Shown: in pieces, positions 18,004-27,292 of the stretch
Layout: each line of letters begins with the position of its first letter
Numbering within the stretch: the first letter of the stretch is position 1
From: Hyphomicrobiales bacterium
GTDB lineage: Bacteria > Pseudomonadota > Alphaproteobacteria > Rhizobiales > Rhizobiaceae
NCBI GenBank assembly: GCA_900472625.1
Contig: UCIT01000011.1
Span: 62,001 to 126,000, forward strand
DNA length: 64,000 bases
Direction of reading: 5' to 3'
The notes under the pieces: generated by a model
Databases searched by the model: none
Seen by the model: the letters and a program-made list of their open reading frames with translations, nothing else
Told to the model about the DNA's origin: nothing
Translations under genes and position numbers: made by a program

Positions 18004-19551
18004 TCAGCTTTCGCCGACGGCCTTTTCAGCGGCCGCGATTTCGGCCTGGCGACGCGCTACTTCCTCGCCGATCGGCGGGCCCTTGAAGCGGCGGCTTTCG
18101 AAGCCGAACCAGACGATCGCCGTCAGCACCAGGAAGCCGACGGTAACATAGAGAGCCGGGCCGTTCGGAGGCTGCACGCCGAGCACGAAGATCAGGATCA
18201 TCGCCAGGATCGTCAGCACAGAGAACAGCTTGTAAGCGCCCTCACCGATATTCCACGGACCCATCTTGTCCCACTTCGACGTTCCCCAGGCGAACAGACC
18301 GAGCGTGATCGGGATCGCAAAGGAGAAGAACAGGAAGATGACCGTGCACGACACGACGATCGTATAAACCGGCGTATCGCCGATCGAGACGAGCGACGAG
18401 CCCCAGACGAACAGGACCGAGAGGATCGAGCCCGTCCAGATCGCCGAAACCGGCGTACGGTACTTCGGGCTGACCTTGGCAAGCGCCTTCGATGCCGGCA
18501 GACCGCCGTCACGCGAGAAAGCGAAGATCATGCGCGACACCGAGGTCACGGTCGCGAGACCGCACAGCCACTGGCAAACAAGGATCGCGAAATAGAGGAT
18601 ATCCTTGACGGTCGCATTGACCTGCGTGTCCATCGCCCAGAAGAACACGTTCCAGCCCTGCTTGGCCGCATCGTCCATATTAGGCAGCATCAGCACGAAC
18701 GAGCACAGCATGATATAGCCGAACAGCGCCGACCACAGCACGGAAGACACCATGCCGCGCGGAACGGAATGCGCTGCCTTCACCGTTTCTTCCGACGTAT
18801 GCGCCGAGGCGTCATAGCCGGTGATCGTGTAGATCGGCAGCAACAGGCCGAGCAGGAACACCCAGGTGCCTGAGGTCGCCGGCCAGACGTTGCCGCCTGC
18901 TTCGCCGGAATAGTTGGCAAAGGTGAAAAGGCGACCGATCTCGTAGGACGGTGCGAAGTAGAGGCACACGGCCGACAGCGCGATCGCCGAAGCAAAGATC
19001 AGATATCCCGAGAAGTCGGTGAGTTTCGCCGTCAACCCGATGCCCATGTGGTTCACGAGCGCCTGCGCGCCGGTGATAATCACCAGAAACAGGATGCGCA
19101 CCACCGTGGTATCAGTCAGGCCGAAATAGCTGGTGCCGAACGAGCCCATGAAGAAGTAATAGGTGCCGACGTTGATGGCGCCAAGAACGGTGACCAGACC
19201 GAGCAGGTTGAACCAGGCGGTCAGCCAGCCGGTGAAGCGGTTGCCGAGGATCGACCCCCAGTGATAGAGGCCCCCGGCCGTCGGATAGGCCGAGCTGATC
19301 TGCGCCATCGCGATCGCGAATACCAGAGACACGAAGCAACCGATCGGCCAGCCGATACCAATGGCGGCGCCACCGGCGCCGGCGGTTGCCTGCGCCAGCG
19401 AATTGATACCGCCGGAGAGAATGCAAATAATCGAAAATGAAACTGCAAAATTCGAAAACGAGCTCATGCGCCGTTCGAGTTCCTGGGCATAGCCCATGGA
19501 ATGCAGGATATGCACATCCTGCTTCTTGTCGAGTTCCGAATAATCGGACAT
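18004..19551 (-). CDS. APC-family amino acid/amine permease
   Basis: A 515-residue permease with about 12 transmembrane helices. It has the APC N-terminal signature FSNFAVSFSIICILSGGINSL and the YPTAGGLYHWGS motif of eukaryote-type amino acid/choline/GABA transporters. C-terminal charged tail IGEEVARRQAEIAAAEKAVGES. It is probably the importer for the amine processed by the ligase encoded 150 bp downstream. ATG at 19551 follows AGGGGG. It is co-oriented with the ligase and the N-formylglutamate amidohydrolase-like gene. Substrate assignment is from context only. Confidence 0.9.
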   Translation of the reverse strand: MSDYSELDKKQDVHILHSMGYAQELERRMSSFSNFAVSFSIICILSGGINSLAQATAGAGGAAIGIGWPIGCFVSLVFAIAMAQISSAYPTAGGLYHWGSILGNRFTGWLTAWFNLLGLVTVLGAINVGTYYFFMGSFGTSYFGLTDTTVVRILFLVIITGAQALVNHMGIGLTAKLTDFSGYLIFASAIALSAVCLYFAPSYEIGRLFTFANYSGEAGGNVWPATSGTWVFLLGLLLPIYTITGYDASAHTSEETVKAAHSVPRGMVSSVLWSALFGYIMLCSFVLMLPNMDDAAKQGWNVFFWAMDTQVNATVKDILYFAILVCQWLCGLATVTSVSRMIFAFSRDGGLPASKALAKVSPKYRTPVSAIWTGSILSVLFVWGSSLVSIGDTPVYTIVVSCTVIFLFFSFAIPITLGLFAWGTSKWDKMGPWNIGEGAYKLFSVLTILAMILIFVLGVQPPNGPALYVTVGFLVLTAIVWFGFESRRFKGPPIGEEVARRQAEIAAAEKAVGES

Positions 19552-19677
19552 GACGTCCCCCTGTTCCACCATCAACCGCGGAATTGCGGCTGATTTTCCA
19601 GTGCCAAAGTGCCCGCGACGTATTCGCCTACGGGCGGATCGCAGTTTAACTGCTCCCTGGGGTCTTATCGTTCGTTG

Positions 19678-20445
19678 TCAGGCGTCCAGGCTCTGCTGGA
19701 GCAGCCTTGTCAGATAGCCGGTCACGACCCCTTGGCCGGCTTGGTCTGCGATGAGGTCGTTGCGGACCTCGATCATTACATTGCGCAACCCGTTGGCCAC
19801 CCCGTGCAGGATCAGCGTATGCGTCACCCCGTCTGCGGGGCCATAGGGCTCGTTGCGTTCAACTTTATATTGCGGCGCAGCATTGGCAACAGCAAGCATG
19901 CCATCCGCCAAACGGCTGTCATCATCGTGCAGGATGCCGATTTCCACGGCACGCGTCTTTCCGTGATAGACAGGCGTAAAGCTGTGCACAGTGACGATAA
20001 CGGTATCCTGACCGACAGCCTTGCGATCACGAATCAGTGCGCGAATGGCGGCGTGAAACGGAACATAGAGAGCGTCCGTACGCGCCTTCTTCTCCTCATC
20101 GCTCAGCCCCGCATTACCGGGAATGTCATAGACCTCGCTTCTCTCCGGCATCGCGCCTGCGGCTTCGGGCGGCCGGTTGCAATCGTAGACCAAACGCGAA
20201 AAACGCTGATAAACCAAAGTCGCATCAAGTGCTTCAGACAGACCCCGGGCAACCGCAAGGGCCCCGGGATCCCAGGCAATATGGCTGTTCAGTGCCTCCT
20301 CGGTGAGGCCGAGATGATCGAAGCGAGCCGGCAGTTGTCGTGACGCATGCTCGCAGATGATAAGCACCGGGCTCGCGCCGTTGGGCCTCTCGACCGCCAC
20401 GCACTCCCCGTCCACTTCGTTAAGCACTGTCACCTGAGCAAGCAT
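19678..20445 (-). CDS. N-formylglutamate amidohydrolase family enzyme
   Basis: A 255-residue zinc amidohydrolase of the FGase (HutG) family. Motifs ICEHASRQLP, the VYDCNRPPEA segment, TVIVTVHSFTPVY and NVMIEVRNDLI match the family's metal and substrate loops. Known members hydrolyse N-formyl-glutamate in histidine degradation, but no hut genes are nearby. In this locus it could instead hydrolyse an N-acyl or gamma-glutamyl product. ATG at 20445 (a GTG directly precedes it). The gene is divergent from the RpiR regulator, with a 182-bp operator-bearing region between them. Confidence 0.85.
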   Translation of the reverse strand: MLAQVTVLNEVDGECVAVERPNGASPVLIICEHASRQLPARFDHLGLTEEALNSHIAWDPGALAVARGLSEALDATLVYQRFSRLVYDCNRPPEAAGAMPERSEVYDIPGNAGLSDEEKKARTDALYVPFHAAIRALIRDRKAVGQDTVIVTVHSFTPVYHGKTRAVEIGILHDDDSRLADGMLAVANAAPQYKVERNEPYGPADGVTHTLILHGVANGLRNVMIEVRNDLIADQAGQGVVTGYLTRLLQQSLDA

Positions 20446-20461
20446 CACAGTCGCTCCACCA

Positions 20462-20554
20462 CAACTGTTAATAAAATACTTATAAGAAAAGAATTCTTCA
20501 GGTTCGAGCCACTGTCAAGCGCACTCTGAAAAATTCTTTTCATGACAACAGTTG
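20462..20554. promoter_or_regulatory. Divergent regulatory region with two nested inverted repeats (probable RpiR operators)
   Basis: Between the divergent FGase and RpiR genes lie two mirrored 16-mers, GAAAAGAATTCTTCAG (20486-20501) and CTGAAAAATTCTTTTC (20526-20541), complementary at 15 of 16 positions. The second contains TGAAAA-N4-TTTTCA (20527-20542), a perfect inverted repeat of the size bound by RpiR dimers. Outside them CAACTGTT (20462-20469) is mirrored by AACAGTTG (20547-20554). Two operators about 40 bp apart could allow looping or control of both promoters. Confidence 0.65.
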
Positions 20555-20627
20555 ACATGGATTGTGACAGCGTTGTTAACTTTGGGTGGGAAAGTGGCAC
20601 AAGACCAATCCCGGGGAGCAAGATCGC

Positions 20628-21500
20628 GTGACCGTTGCGTCGAAAACAGTTTCGGACGTAATCCACTCGCATTTCGGCGCGCTGACGCGTGCGGAGAAGC
20701 AGTTGGCTGAAAGTCTGCTGGATAACTACCCTGTCTCAGGACTGGGGAGCATAACGACGATTGCCGAAAACGCCGGCGTCTCGACGCCGACGGTGGTGCG
20801 CATGGTGCAAAAGCTCGGTTTTAAGGGTTATCCTGATTTTCAGGCTCATCTGCATCAGGAGGTCGAGGCAACGATCTCCAACCCGATCGCCAAGCACGAT
20901 CGCTGGGCGTCGAACGCGCCGGGCACCCACATTCTGAACCGCTTCGCCGATGCCATCATCGGCAACCTGCGCCAGACGCTGACGGGTGTGGATACCGCGA
21001 CCTTCGACAGCGTCGCGTCGCTGTTGTCCGATCGTAAGCGCGGGCTCTATTTCGTCGGCGGCCGCATCACCGGCGCGCTCGCGGAATATTTCTTCACCCA
21101 CATGCAAGTCATCCGCCCGAACACGACGCTGCTGTCGGCCAATTCCAGCGGTTGGCCGCAATATGTGCTGAATATGAGCGCCGGCGATGTGCTGATCATC
21201 TTCGACATCCGCCGCTACGAACAGGAGCTGGTGAGCCTGGCGACGGCGGCCCGCAACAGCGGTGCGGAGATCATTGTCTTCACCGATCAATGGGCCTCCC
21301 CCGCAGCGAAATTGGCGCGTCATACATTTCGCGTACAGATCGAGGCGCCGTCGGCCTGGGATTCCTCCGTCGTCACTCTCTTCATCGTCGAGGCGCTCAT
21401 CGAAGCGATCCAGAACTCGACATGGGACGAGACGAAGGAGCGCATGAAAACCCTGGAGGGTCTGTTTGAGCAAACCAGACTCTTCCGCAAACTCGGTTAG
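20628..21500 (+). CDS. MurR/RpiR-family transcriptional regulator
   Basis: A 290-residue regulator with an N-terminal RpiR helix-turn-helix (SITTIAENAGVSTPTVVRMVQKLGF, about residues 40-65) and a C-terminal SIS sugar/phosphate-binding domain (GLYFVGGRITGALAEYF, then MSAGDVLIIFDIRRYEQE). SIS domains in this family sense phosphosugars or other small metabolites. I use GTG at 20628, which follows GGGGAG, rather than the longer frame from 20586. It is divergent from the amine-catabolic genes and upstream of a co-oriented ABC importer, so it may control either or both. Confidence 0.9.
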   Translation: MTVASKTVSDVIHSHFGALTRAEKQLAESLLDNYPVSGLGSITTIAENAGVSTPTVVRMVQKLGFKGYPDFQAHLHQEVEATISNPIAKHDRWASNAPGTHILNRFADAIIGNLRQTLTGVDTATFDSVASLLSDRKRGLYFVGGRITGALAEYFFTHMQVIRPNTTLLSANSSGWPQYVLNMSAGDVLIIFDIRRYEQELVSLATAARNSGAEIIVFTDQWASPAAKLARHTFRVQIEAPSAWDSSVVTLFIVEALIEAIQNSTWDETKERMKTLEGLFEQTRLFRKLG

Positions 21501-21679
21501 GAGGAACAACGACGACAGGCAAGGATGACATGTGCACGGGCAAGGCGGTGTCGTAATTGAAACATCAGCGCCAAACGCCTGCGATACAAAGAAAAAAGAA
21601 CGTCATCCAACTGTCACACAAGCTTCACGTAACGTCAGTAACAGCATCGTCGGACACTGAAACCCGAAGGAGAACAACA

Positions 21680-22783
21680 GTGATCTCTAATCTTTCTCGA
21701 CTGCTCTCGCTCTCTACAGCACTCGTTGTGGCTTCCACTGCCATTGCCGCTGCCGAGCCAAGCGCCGAACTCATCGCTGCCGCCAAGAAGGAAGGCACGC
21801 TGACCACCATCGCTCTTCCGCATGACTGGTGCGGCTACGGCGAAGTCATTGCCGGCTTCAAGGCGAAGTATGGCCTCGAAGTGAACGAGTTGAACCCGGA
21901 TGCCGGTTCGGGCGACGAAATCGAAGCGATCAAGGCCAACAAGGGCAACACCGGCCCGCAGGCTCCTGACGTCATCGACGTCGGTCTCTCCTTCGGTCCT
22001 TCCGCCAAGGCCGATGGCCTGATCCAACCTTACAAGGTGTCGACCTGGGATTCGATCCCTGACAGCGCCAAGGATGCCGACGGCTACTGGTACGGCGACT
22101 ACTACGGCGTTCTCTCCTTCGTCGTGAACACCGACATCGTCAAGGACGTTCCGAAGGACTGGGCCGACCTGAAGAAGTCGGACTATGCCAACTCGATCGC
22201 CCTCGCCGGTGACCCACGCGCTTCCAACCAGGCAGTCCAGGCTGTCTACGCCGCCGGCATCGCGACCGGTGAAAAGGATGCGACCAAGGCTGGTGAAGCC
22301 GGTCTCGCCTACTTCGCCGAACTCAACAAGGCAGGCAACCTCGTTCCTGTTATCGGCAAGTCCGCTTCGCTCGCTCAGGGCTCGACCCCGATCGTCGTCG
22401 CATGGGACTACAACGGCCTGTCCTGGCGCGATACGCTGAAGGGCAACCCGCCGGTTGAAGTCGTCGTTCCTGCATCGGGCGTCAACGCCGGCGTCTACGT
22501 CCAGGCGATCTCGGCATTCGCACCACACCCGAACGCTGCCAAGCTCTGGATGGAATACCTCTACTCGGACGAAGGTCAGCTCGGCTGGCTGAAGGGCTAT
22601 TGCCACCCGATCCGCTTCAACGATCTGGCCAAGAAGAAGGCCATTCCGCAGGAAATGCTCGACAAGCTGCCTCCGGCTGCTGCCTATGAAAAGGCTGTCT
22701 TCCCGACGCTCGACGAGCAGGCTGCCGGCAAGACCGCCATCACCACGAAGTGGGACAGCGTCGTTGGCGCAAACGTCAAGTAA
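21680..22783 (+). CDS. ABC importer periplasmic binding protein (polyamine/iron type)
   Basis: A 367-residue exported solute-binding protein, signal peptide LLSLSTALVVASTAIAAAEP. The body begins AAAKKEGTLTTIALPHDWCGYGEVIAGFKAKYG and contains PDVIDVGLSFGPSAKADGL and DWADLKKSDYANSIAL, typical of the spermidine/putrescine and Fe(III) cluster (SBP type 2). GTG at 21680 has AAGGAG nine bases upstream; ORF sequence before it lacks coding character. It heads an operon with two permeases and an ATPase. The ligand is unknown. A strong hairpin after the stop codon probably stabilises this mRNA segment. Confidence 0.9.
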   Translation: MISNLSRLLSLSTALVVASTAIAAAEPSAELIAAAKKEGTLTTIALPHDWCGYGEVIAGFKAKYGLEVNELNPDAGSGDEIEAIKANKGNTGPQAPDVIDVGLSFGPSAKADGLIQPYKVSTWDSIPDSAKDADGYWYGDYYGVLSFVVNTDIVKDVPKDWADLKKSDYANSIALAGDPRASNQAVQAVYAAGIATGEKDATKAGEAGLAYFAELNKAGNLVPVIGKSASLAQGSTPIVVAWDYNGLSWRDTLKGNPPVEVVVPASGVNAGVYVQAISAFAPHPNAAKLWMEYLYSDEGQLGWLKGYCHPIRFNDLAKKKAIPQEMLDKLPPAAAYEKAVFPTLDEQAAGKTAITTKWDSVVGANVK

Positions 22784-22796
22784 CACCTGACGCTCG

Positions 22797-22822
22797 ACCC
22801 CTCCGCCTCACGGCGGAGGGGT
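22797..22822 (+). terminator. Intercistronic hairpin (attenuator or mRNA stabiliser)
   Basis: A perfect 11-bp stem ACCCCTCCGCC / GGCGGAGGGGT with a TCAC tetraloop lies between the binding-protein gene and the first permease gene. Only three T residues follow, so it is likely a partial terminator or 3'-end stabiliser that raises binding protein relative to membrane subunits. Confidence 0.75.
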
Positions 22823-22854
22823 TTCCTCCTGTTGCCCGATAAGGCTGTCGTTTT

Positions 22855-23748
22855 ATGAGAACTGTTTCAACATCCGTGGCCGGTTCCACGTCCCTGATAA
22901 ACCGCGACAGGGTCATAGACTGGCTCGGCATCGCGCCGTTTATGATCTTCGCCGCGATGTTTCTCATCATACCGACGCTTTATCTGGTTGCAGGCGCATT
23001 CCTAACGCCGGACGGTGATCTGACGCTCAAGAACATCGCCGACCTGTTCACGCCGACGATCCTCAGCGCTTACTGGATCAGCATCAAGGTTTCGGTGGCA
23101 TCGGCGCTCGGCGGCGCCCTGATCGGCTTCTTTCTCGCCTGGGCGATCGTCCTCGGCGGCCTGCCGACCTGGGTCCGCTCCGGCCTTTTGACCTTCTCGG
23201 GCGTGGCCTCGAATTTCGCCGGTGTGCCGCTCGCCTTCGCCTTCCTCGCCACGCTTGGCCGCACCGGCCTCGTCACCGTGCTGATGCGCGACTGGTTCGG
23301 CTTCAATCTCTATTCGACCGGCTTCAACTTGCTCAGCTTCATGGGCCTCACCCTAACCTACATGTACTTCCAGATCCCGCTGATGGTGCTGATCCTGACG
23401 CCGGCGCTGGACGGCATGAAGAAGGAGTGGAAGGAAGCCGCCTCCATTCTCGGAGCCACCAACGGCCAGTATTGGCGCATGGTCGCCTTCCCGATCCTCT
23501 GGCCAAGCCTGATGGGCACGACGCTGCTGCTGTTCGCCAACGCCTTCGGTGCCATCGCCACGGCCTATGCGCTGACCGGCTCGTCGCTCAACATCGTGCC
23601 GATCCTGCTCTACGCCCAGATCCGCGGCGACGTGCTGCACAATGCCAATCTCGGCTATGCGCTGGCGCTCGGCATGATCGTCATCACCGGCCTGTCCAAC
23701 CTCCTTTACATCCTCCTGCGCATGCGCGCCGAACGGTGGCAAAAATGA
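22855..23748 (+). CDS. ABC importer permease subunit 1 (PotB type)
   Basis: A 297-residue inner-membrane protein with six predicted helices. The cytoplasmic EAA loop reads EWKEAASILGATNGQYWRMVAFPILWPSL, the site that docks with the ATPase. It belongs to the PotB/AfuB permease family. ATG at 22855 comes 71 bp after the binding-protein stop, with the hairpin between them. Its stop overlaps the start of the second permease (ATGA). Confidence 0.92.
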   Translation: MRTVSTSVAGSTSLINRDRVIDWLGIAPFMIFAAMFLIIPTLYLVAGAFLTPDGDLTLKNIADLFTPTILSAYWISIKVSVASALGGALIGFFLAWAIVLGGLPTWVRSGLLTFSGVASNFAGVPLAFAFLATLGRTGLVTVLMRDWFGFNLYSTGFNLLSFMGLTLTYMYFQIPLMVLILTPALDGMKKEWKEAASILGATNGQYWRMVAFPILWPSLMGTTLLLFANAFGAIATAYALTGSSLNIVPILLYAQIRGDVLHNANLGYALALGMIVITGLSNLLYILLRMRAERWQK

Positions 23749-24533
23749 AGACATCACGCCTTGGAGCCTGGATCGCCATTGCGATTGGCGCGATCTATTT
23801 CATCCTGCCGCTGATCGCCACCATCGAGTTCTCGCTGCGCATGCGCCGCGGCGTCTATAGCTTCGATGCCTACGCCTCGGTATTTTCCGAGCCACAGTTC
23901 CGCGAGACCTTCGGCTATTCGATGCTGATGGCGCTGCTGACCATCGTCTTCGGCATGCTGCTCGTCGTTCCCACCGCCTATTGGGTCCGCCTGCGTCTGC
24001 CGCAGATCCGCCCGGTGGTCGAGTTCATCACGCTGCTGCCGCTGGTCATCCCGGCGATCGTCATCGTCTTCGGCTATCTCCGAATGTACAACTCGTCGTC
24101 GATCGTGCCGCTGACCGGCACCACGACAGGCACCAACATCCTCCTGATGTTGTCCTACATCACGCTGTCGCTGCCCTACATGTATCGCGCTGTCGATACC
24201 GCCATGCGCGCCATCGACGTGCGTACACTGACGGAAGCGGCCGAGAGCCTTGGCGCCAGCTGGACGACCATCATGTTCAAGTGCATCTTCCCGAACGTGA
24301 TGAGCGGTGTGCTCTCCGGCGCCTTCATCACGCTGGCCATCGTCATGGGCGAATTCACCATGGCGGCGCTGCTCAACCGTCCGGCTTTCGGCCCCTACCT
24401 GCAGCTCGTCGGCGCCAACCGCGCCTATGAACCGTCGGCCCTGGCGGTCATCGCCTTCTCGATCACATGGCTCAGCATGGGCCTGCTTCAACTCGTCTCC
24501 CGCTTCCACCGAGCCGCTCCGGCCAAGTCGTAA
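23745..24533 (+). CDS. ABC importer permease subunit 2 (PotC type)
   Basis: A 262-residue inner-membrane permease with about six helices. The EAA loop is TEAAESLGASWTTIMFKCIFPNVMSGVLSG. It pairs with subunit 1 to form a heterodimeric channel. The ATG at 23745 overlaps the previous stop by four bases, so the pair is translationally coupled. The ATPase gene follows 14 bp downstream. Confidence 0.92.
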   Translation: MKTSRLGAWIAIAIGAIYFILPLIATIEFSLRMRRGVYSFDAYASVFSEPQFRETFGYSMLMALLTIVFGMLLVVPTAYWVRLRLPQIRPVVEFITLLPLVIPAIVIVFGYLRMYNSSSIVPLTGTTTGTNILLMLSYITLSLPYMYRAVDTAMRAIDVRTLTEAAESLGASWTTIMFKCIFPNVMSGVLSGAFITLAIVMGEFTMAALLNRPAFGPYLQLVGANRAYEPSALAVIAFSITWLSMGLLQLVSRFHRAAPAKS

Positions 24534-24547
24534 GGTATCTGGTTTTC

Positions 24548-25609
24548 ATGGCTTTTCTCGAACTCGCAAACCTCAAGAAATCCTTCGGCCAAACGCAGGT
24601 CGTGCACGACTTCAACATGAAGATCGAAAAGGGCGAATTCATCTCGTTCCTCGGTCCGTCAGGCTGTGGCAAGACGACGGTCCTGCGCATGATTGCCGGC
24701 TTCGAAACCCCAAGCGCCGGCAGCATCCAGATCGGCGGCAAGGAACAGGGCAACCTGAAGCCCAACAAGCGCAACATCGGCATGGTGTTCCAGGCCTACG
24801 CGCTGTTTCCGAACATGAGCGTCCACGACAACGTGGCCTTCGGCCTGAAGATCGCAGGTGCGCAGCCGGCCGAGATCGACAGCCGCGTCAAGGAGATGCT
24901 GAGCCTCATCAAGCTCGACCATCTCTCCGACCGCTATCCCTATCAGCTCTCCGGCGGCCAGCAACAGCGCGTGGCGCTGGCGCGCGCCCTCGCCGTCAAG
25001 CCGCAGGTGCTGCTGCTCGACGAGCCGCTCTCGGCGCTTGACGCCAAGATCCGCGTGTCGCTGCGCGAGGAAATCCGCGCCATCCAGCAGAAGCTCGGCA
25101 TCACCACCGTCTTTGTTACCCATGATCAGGAAGAGGCGCTGTCGATCTCCGATCGTATCGTCGTCATGAACGGCGGTCGCGCCGACCAGATCGGTACCCC
25201 GTTCGAGATCTACAACACCCCGGCCACCCGCTTTGTCGCCTCCTTCGTCGGCACGCTCAACATCATCGAAGCCAAGGTCGTCGATCCCGCGGTCAATCGC
25301 ATCCAGATCGGCGATCAGGGCGTGACGCTGAAGCAATCGATCGCAGCCTTCAAGGCAGGCGATACCGTCTCGCTGGCGCTGCGCCCGGAAGCTGGCTCGC
25401 TCTCCGACACGCTGCCGAGCGACACGGCGCTGACCGGCAAAGTCGTCTCCGCCCACTTCCTCGGCTCGGTCATCCGTACCCGCATGAACGTCGGCGGCAA
25501 CGTCATTTCCTTCGACATGTTCAACAGCCCCGGCGTCAAGCCGCCGGCAACCGGCGAGACGGTGACCTTGCGCTTCATGGCGGCGGATTTGCTGGTTATT
25601 AGGGATTGA
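24548..25609 (+). CDS. ABC importer ATP-binding protein (PotA type)
   Basis: A 353-residue ATPase with Walker A GPSGCGKTT, Q-loop FQAYALFPNMSVHDNVAFGL, signature LSGGQQQRVALARAL, Walker B VLLLDEPLSALD and H-loop VFVTHDQEEAL. A C-terminal TOBE-like regulatory region (about 260-353) is typical of polyamine and ferric importers. It energises the two permeases encoded upstream. ATG at 24548. A palindromic repeat element follows the operon. Confidence 0.93.
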   Translation: MAFLELANLKKSFGQTQVVHDFNMKIEKGEFISFLGPSGCGKTTVLRMIAGFETPSAGSIQIGGKEQGNLKPNKRNIGMVFQAYALFPNMSVHDNVAFGLKIAGAQPAEIDSRVKEMLSLIKLDHLSDRYPYQLSGGQQQRVALARALAVKPQVLLLDEPLSALDAKIRVSLREEIRAIQQKLGITTVFVTHDQEEALSISDRIVVMNGGRADQIGTPFEIYNTPATRFVASFVGTLNIIEAKVVDPAVNRIQIGDQGVTLKQSIAAFKAGDTVSLALRPEAGSLSDTLPSDTALTGKVVSAHFLGSVIRTRMNVGGNVISFDMFNSPGVKPPATGETVTLRFMAADLLVIRD

Positions 25610-25660
25610 AGCGGCGCGGCATCTGACGGCCACTTATTCTAGGGTCATCGGCACCCTCCT

Positions 25661-25779
25661 CCACCCTCATTCCTGTGCTCGTCACAGGAATCCAGTCACC
25701 CCAAGTCCTTGGGGTGAAAAGACTTTTCGAGTCGCGGACGCGACGTTGCTGATCCCTGTGACGGGCACAGGGATGAGGG
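25661..25779. repeat. Rhizobial mosaic palindromic element (RIME-like), copy 1
   Basis: The 326-bp gap 25610-25935 holds no gene but contains this composite palindrome. The outer arms (about 25665-25693 and 25751-25778) are near-perfect inverted repeats, CCTCATTCCTGTG against CACAGGGATGAGG, each itself folding around CCTGTG/CACAGG. Inside lie two more hairpins: CACCCCAAGTCCTTGGGGTG (25697-25716) and CGCGGACGCG. A related copy in the opposite orientation is at 39603-39742. The architecture resembles the RIME elements described in Sinorhizobium; identity is inferred. Confidence 0.8.
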
Positions 25780-25935
25780 GGAGTGGGCAAATGCCCGCTG
25801 CCTAACGCTTGCCGCATTGTCACACACTGGTGCACGATCATCAGACGCGCCCTCCCTCTGCACAGAAATCACTTGAAATCCCCACCCCATTGCGCGACGA
25901 CGGGCCAACCGCAGCCCCACCGCAAGAAGCCCGCC

Positions 25936-27279
25936 ATGTCCCCGACCACGACACCATCAGCGGCCCCGCGCCGCCTCACCACCCAGGATTTCAAGACGCT
26001 CGGCCTCTCCGCCCTCGGCGGCGCGCTTGAGTTCTACGACTTCATCATCTTCGTCTTCTTCGCAGCCGTCATCGGCCACCTGTTCTTCCCGCCCGACATG
26101 CCCGACTGGCTGGTGACCATCCAGACCTTCGGCATCTTCGCCGCCGGCTATCTGGTGCGCCCGATCGGCGGCATCGTGCTGGCGCATTTCGGCGACATGT
26201 TCGGCCGCAAGCGGGTCTTTACCTTCTCGCTGATGTTGATGGCACTCTCCACCCTCGGCATGGCCGCCATGCCGACCTACGCCACGATCGGCATCGCCGC
26301 GCCGATCCTGCTCATCCTGATGCGCGTGCTGCAGGGTGCGGCCATCGGCGGTGAAGTACCGGGCGCATGGACCTTCGTCGCCGAGCACGTGCCCTTCCGC
26401 CGCGTCGGTTTCGCCTGCGGCTTCCTCTGCTCCGGCCTGACGCTCGGCATCCTGCTCGGCTCCTTCATCGCCACCATCATCAACTCGGTGTTCACGCCTG
26501 AGGATGTCGCCGGCTACGCCTGGCGCATCCCCTTCTTCCTCGGCGGCATCTTCGGCCTCGTGGCCGTCTACCTCCGCCGCTGGCTGCAGGAGACGCCGAT
26601 CTTTGCCGAGATGAAGCAGAGCCGCTCGCTGGTGCGCGAACTGCCGCTGAAGGCGGTCCTGCGCGATTACCCGCGCGGCGTCATCATCTCGATGCTGCTC
26701 ACCTGGATTCTCTCGGCCGGCATCGTCGTCACCACATTGATGACCGCGACCTTCCTGCAGAAGCTCTACGGCTACACCGCGCAGCAGTCGCTCGCCGCCA
26801 CCAGCTTCGGCACGCTGTTCCTGATCTTCGGCACGGCGGCGGCCGGCGCCATCGTCGACAAGGTCGGCTCCGGCCGGTTCTTCATCGTCGCCAGCCTCTT
26901 CTTCGGCGCTGCCACCTTCACCTTCTACAGCTATGCGGCGGTGTCGCTGACGGTGCTGTTCGTTCTCTACGCGATCATGGGCCTGTCGGTCGGCTTGGTC
27001 GGTGCGGTGCCCTATGTCATGGTCCGCGCCTTCCCGGCCCGTGTCCGCTTCACCGGCCTGTCGTTTTCCTACAACGTCTCTTACGCCATCTTCGGCGGAC
27101 TGACGCCGCTGGCGGTCGCGTCGTTGTTGCCGTTGAACCCGATGGCGCATGCCTACTACCTGCTGTTCATCGCCGCACTCGCCTTCGTGCTCGGCATCTA
27201 TCTGCTGATAAAGGGAGACACGGTCGAGGCCGAGGTCGGCATCGAGGAACTCCACCAGCGGCTTGCCGCCGGCACCTGA
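25936..27279 (+). CDS. MFS transporter, metabolite:H+ symporter (MHS) family
   Basis: A 447-residue permease with about 12 helices. It has the MHS signature near the first helix (GGALEFYDFIIFVFFAAVIGHLFFP) and the loop 2-3 motif GDMFGRKRVF, as in KgtP, CitA and ProP. The family imports organic acids or betaines with protons. Substrate is not readable from sequence. ATG at 25936 has only a weak ribosome site; the frame extends to 25783, but that part overlaps the repeat region's edge and is not expected to be translated. A strong terminator follows. Confidence 0.88.
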   Translation: MSPTTTPSAAPRRLTTQDFKTLGLSALGGALEFYDFIIFVFFAAVIGHLFFPPDMPDWLVTIQTFGIFAAGYLVRPIGGIVLAHFGDMFGRKRVFTFSLMLMALSTLGMAAMPTYATIGIAAPILLILMRVLQGAAIGGEVPGAWTFVAEHVPFRRVGFACGFLCSGLTLGILLGSFIATIINSVFTPEDVAGYAWRIPFFLGGIFGLVAVYLRRWLQETPIFAEMKQSRSLVRELPLKAVLRDYPRGVIISMLLTWILSAGIVVTTLMTATFLQKLYGYTAQQSLAATSFGTLFLIFGTAAAGAIVDKVGSGRFFIVASLFFGAATFTFYSYAAVSLTVLFVLYAIMGLSVGLVGAVPYVMVRAFPARVRFTGLSFSYNVSYAIFGGLTPLAVASLLPLNPMAHAYYLLFIAALAFVLGIYLLIKGDTVEAEVGIEELHQRLAAGT

Positions 27280-27292
27280 ATCAAGCCACAGT

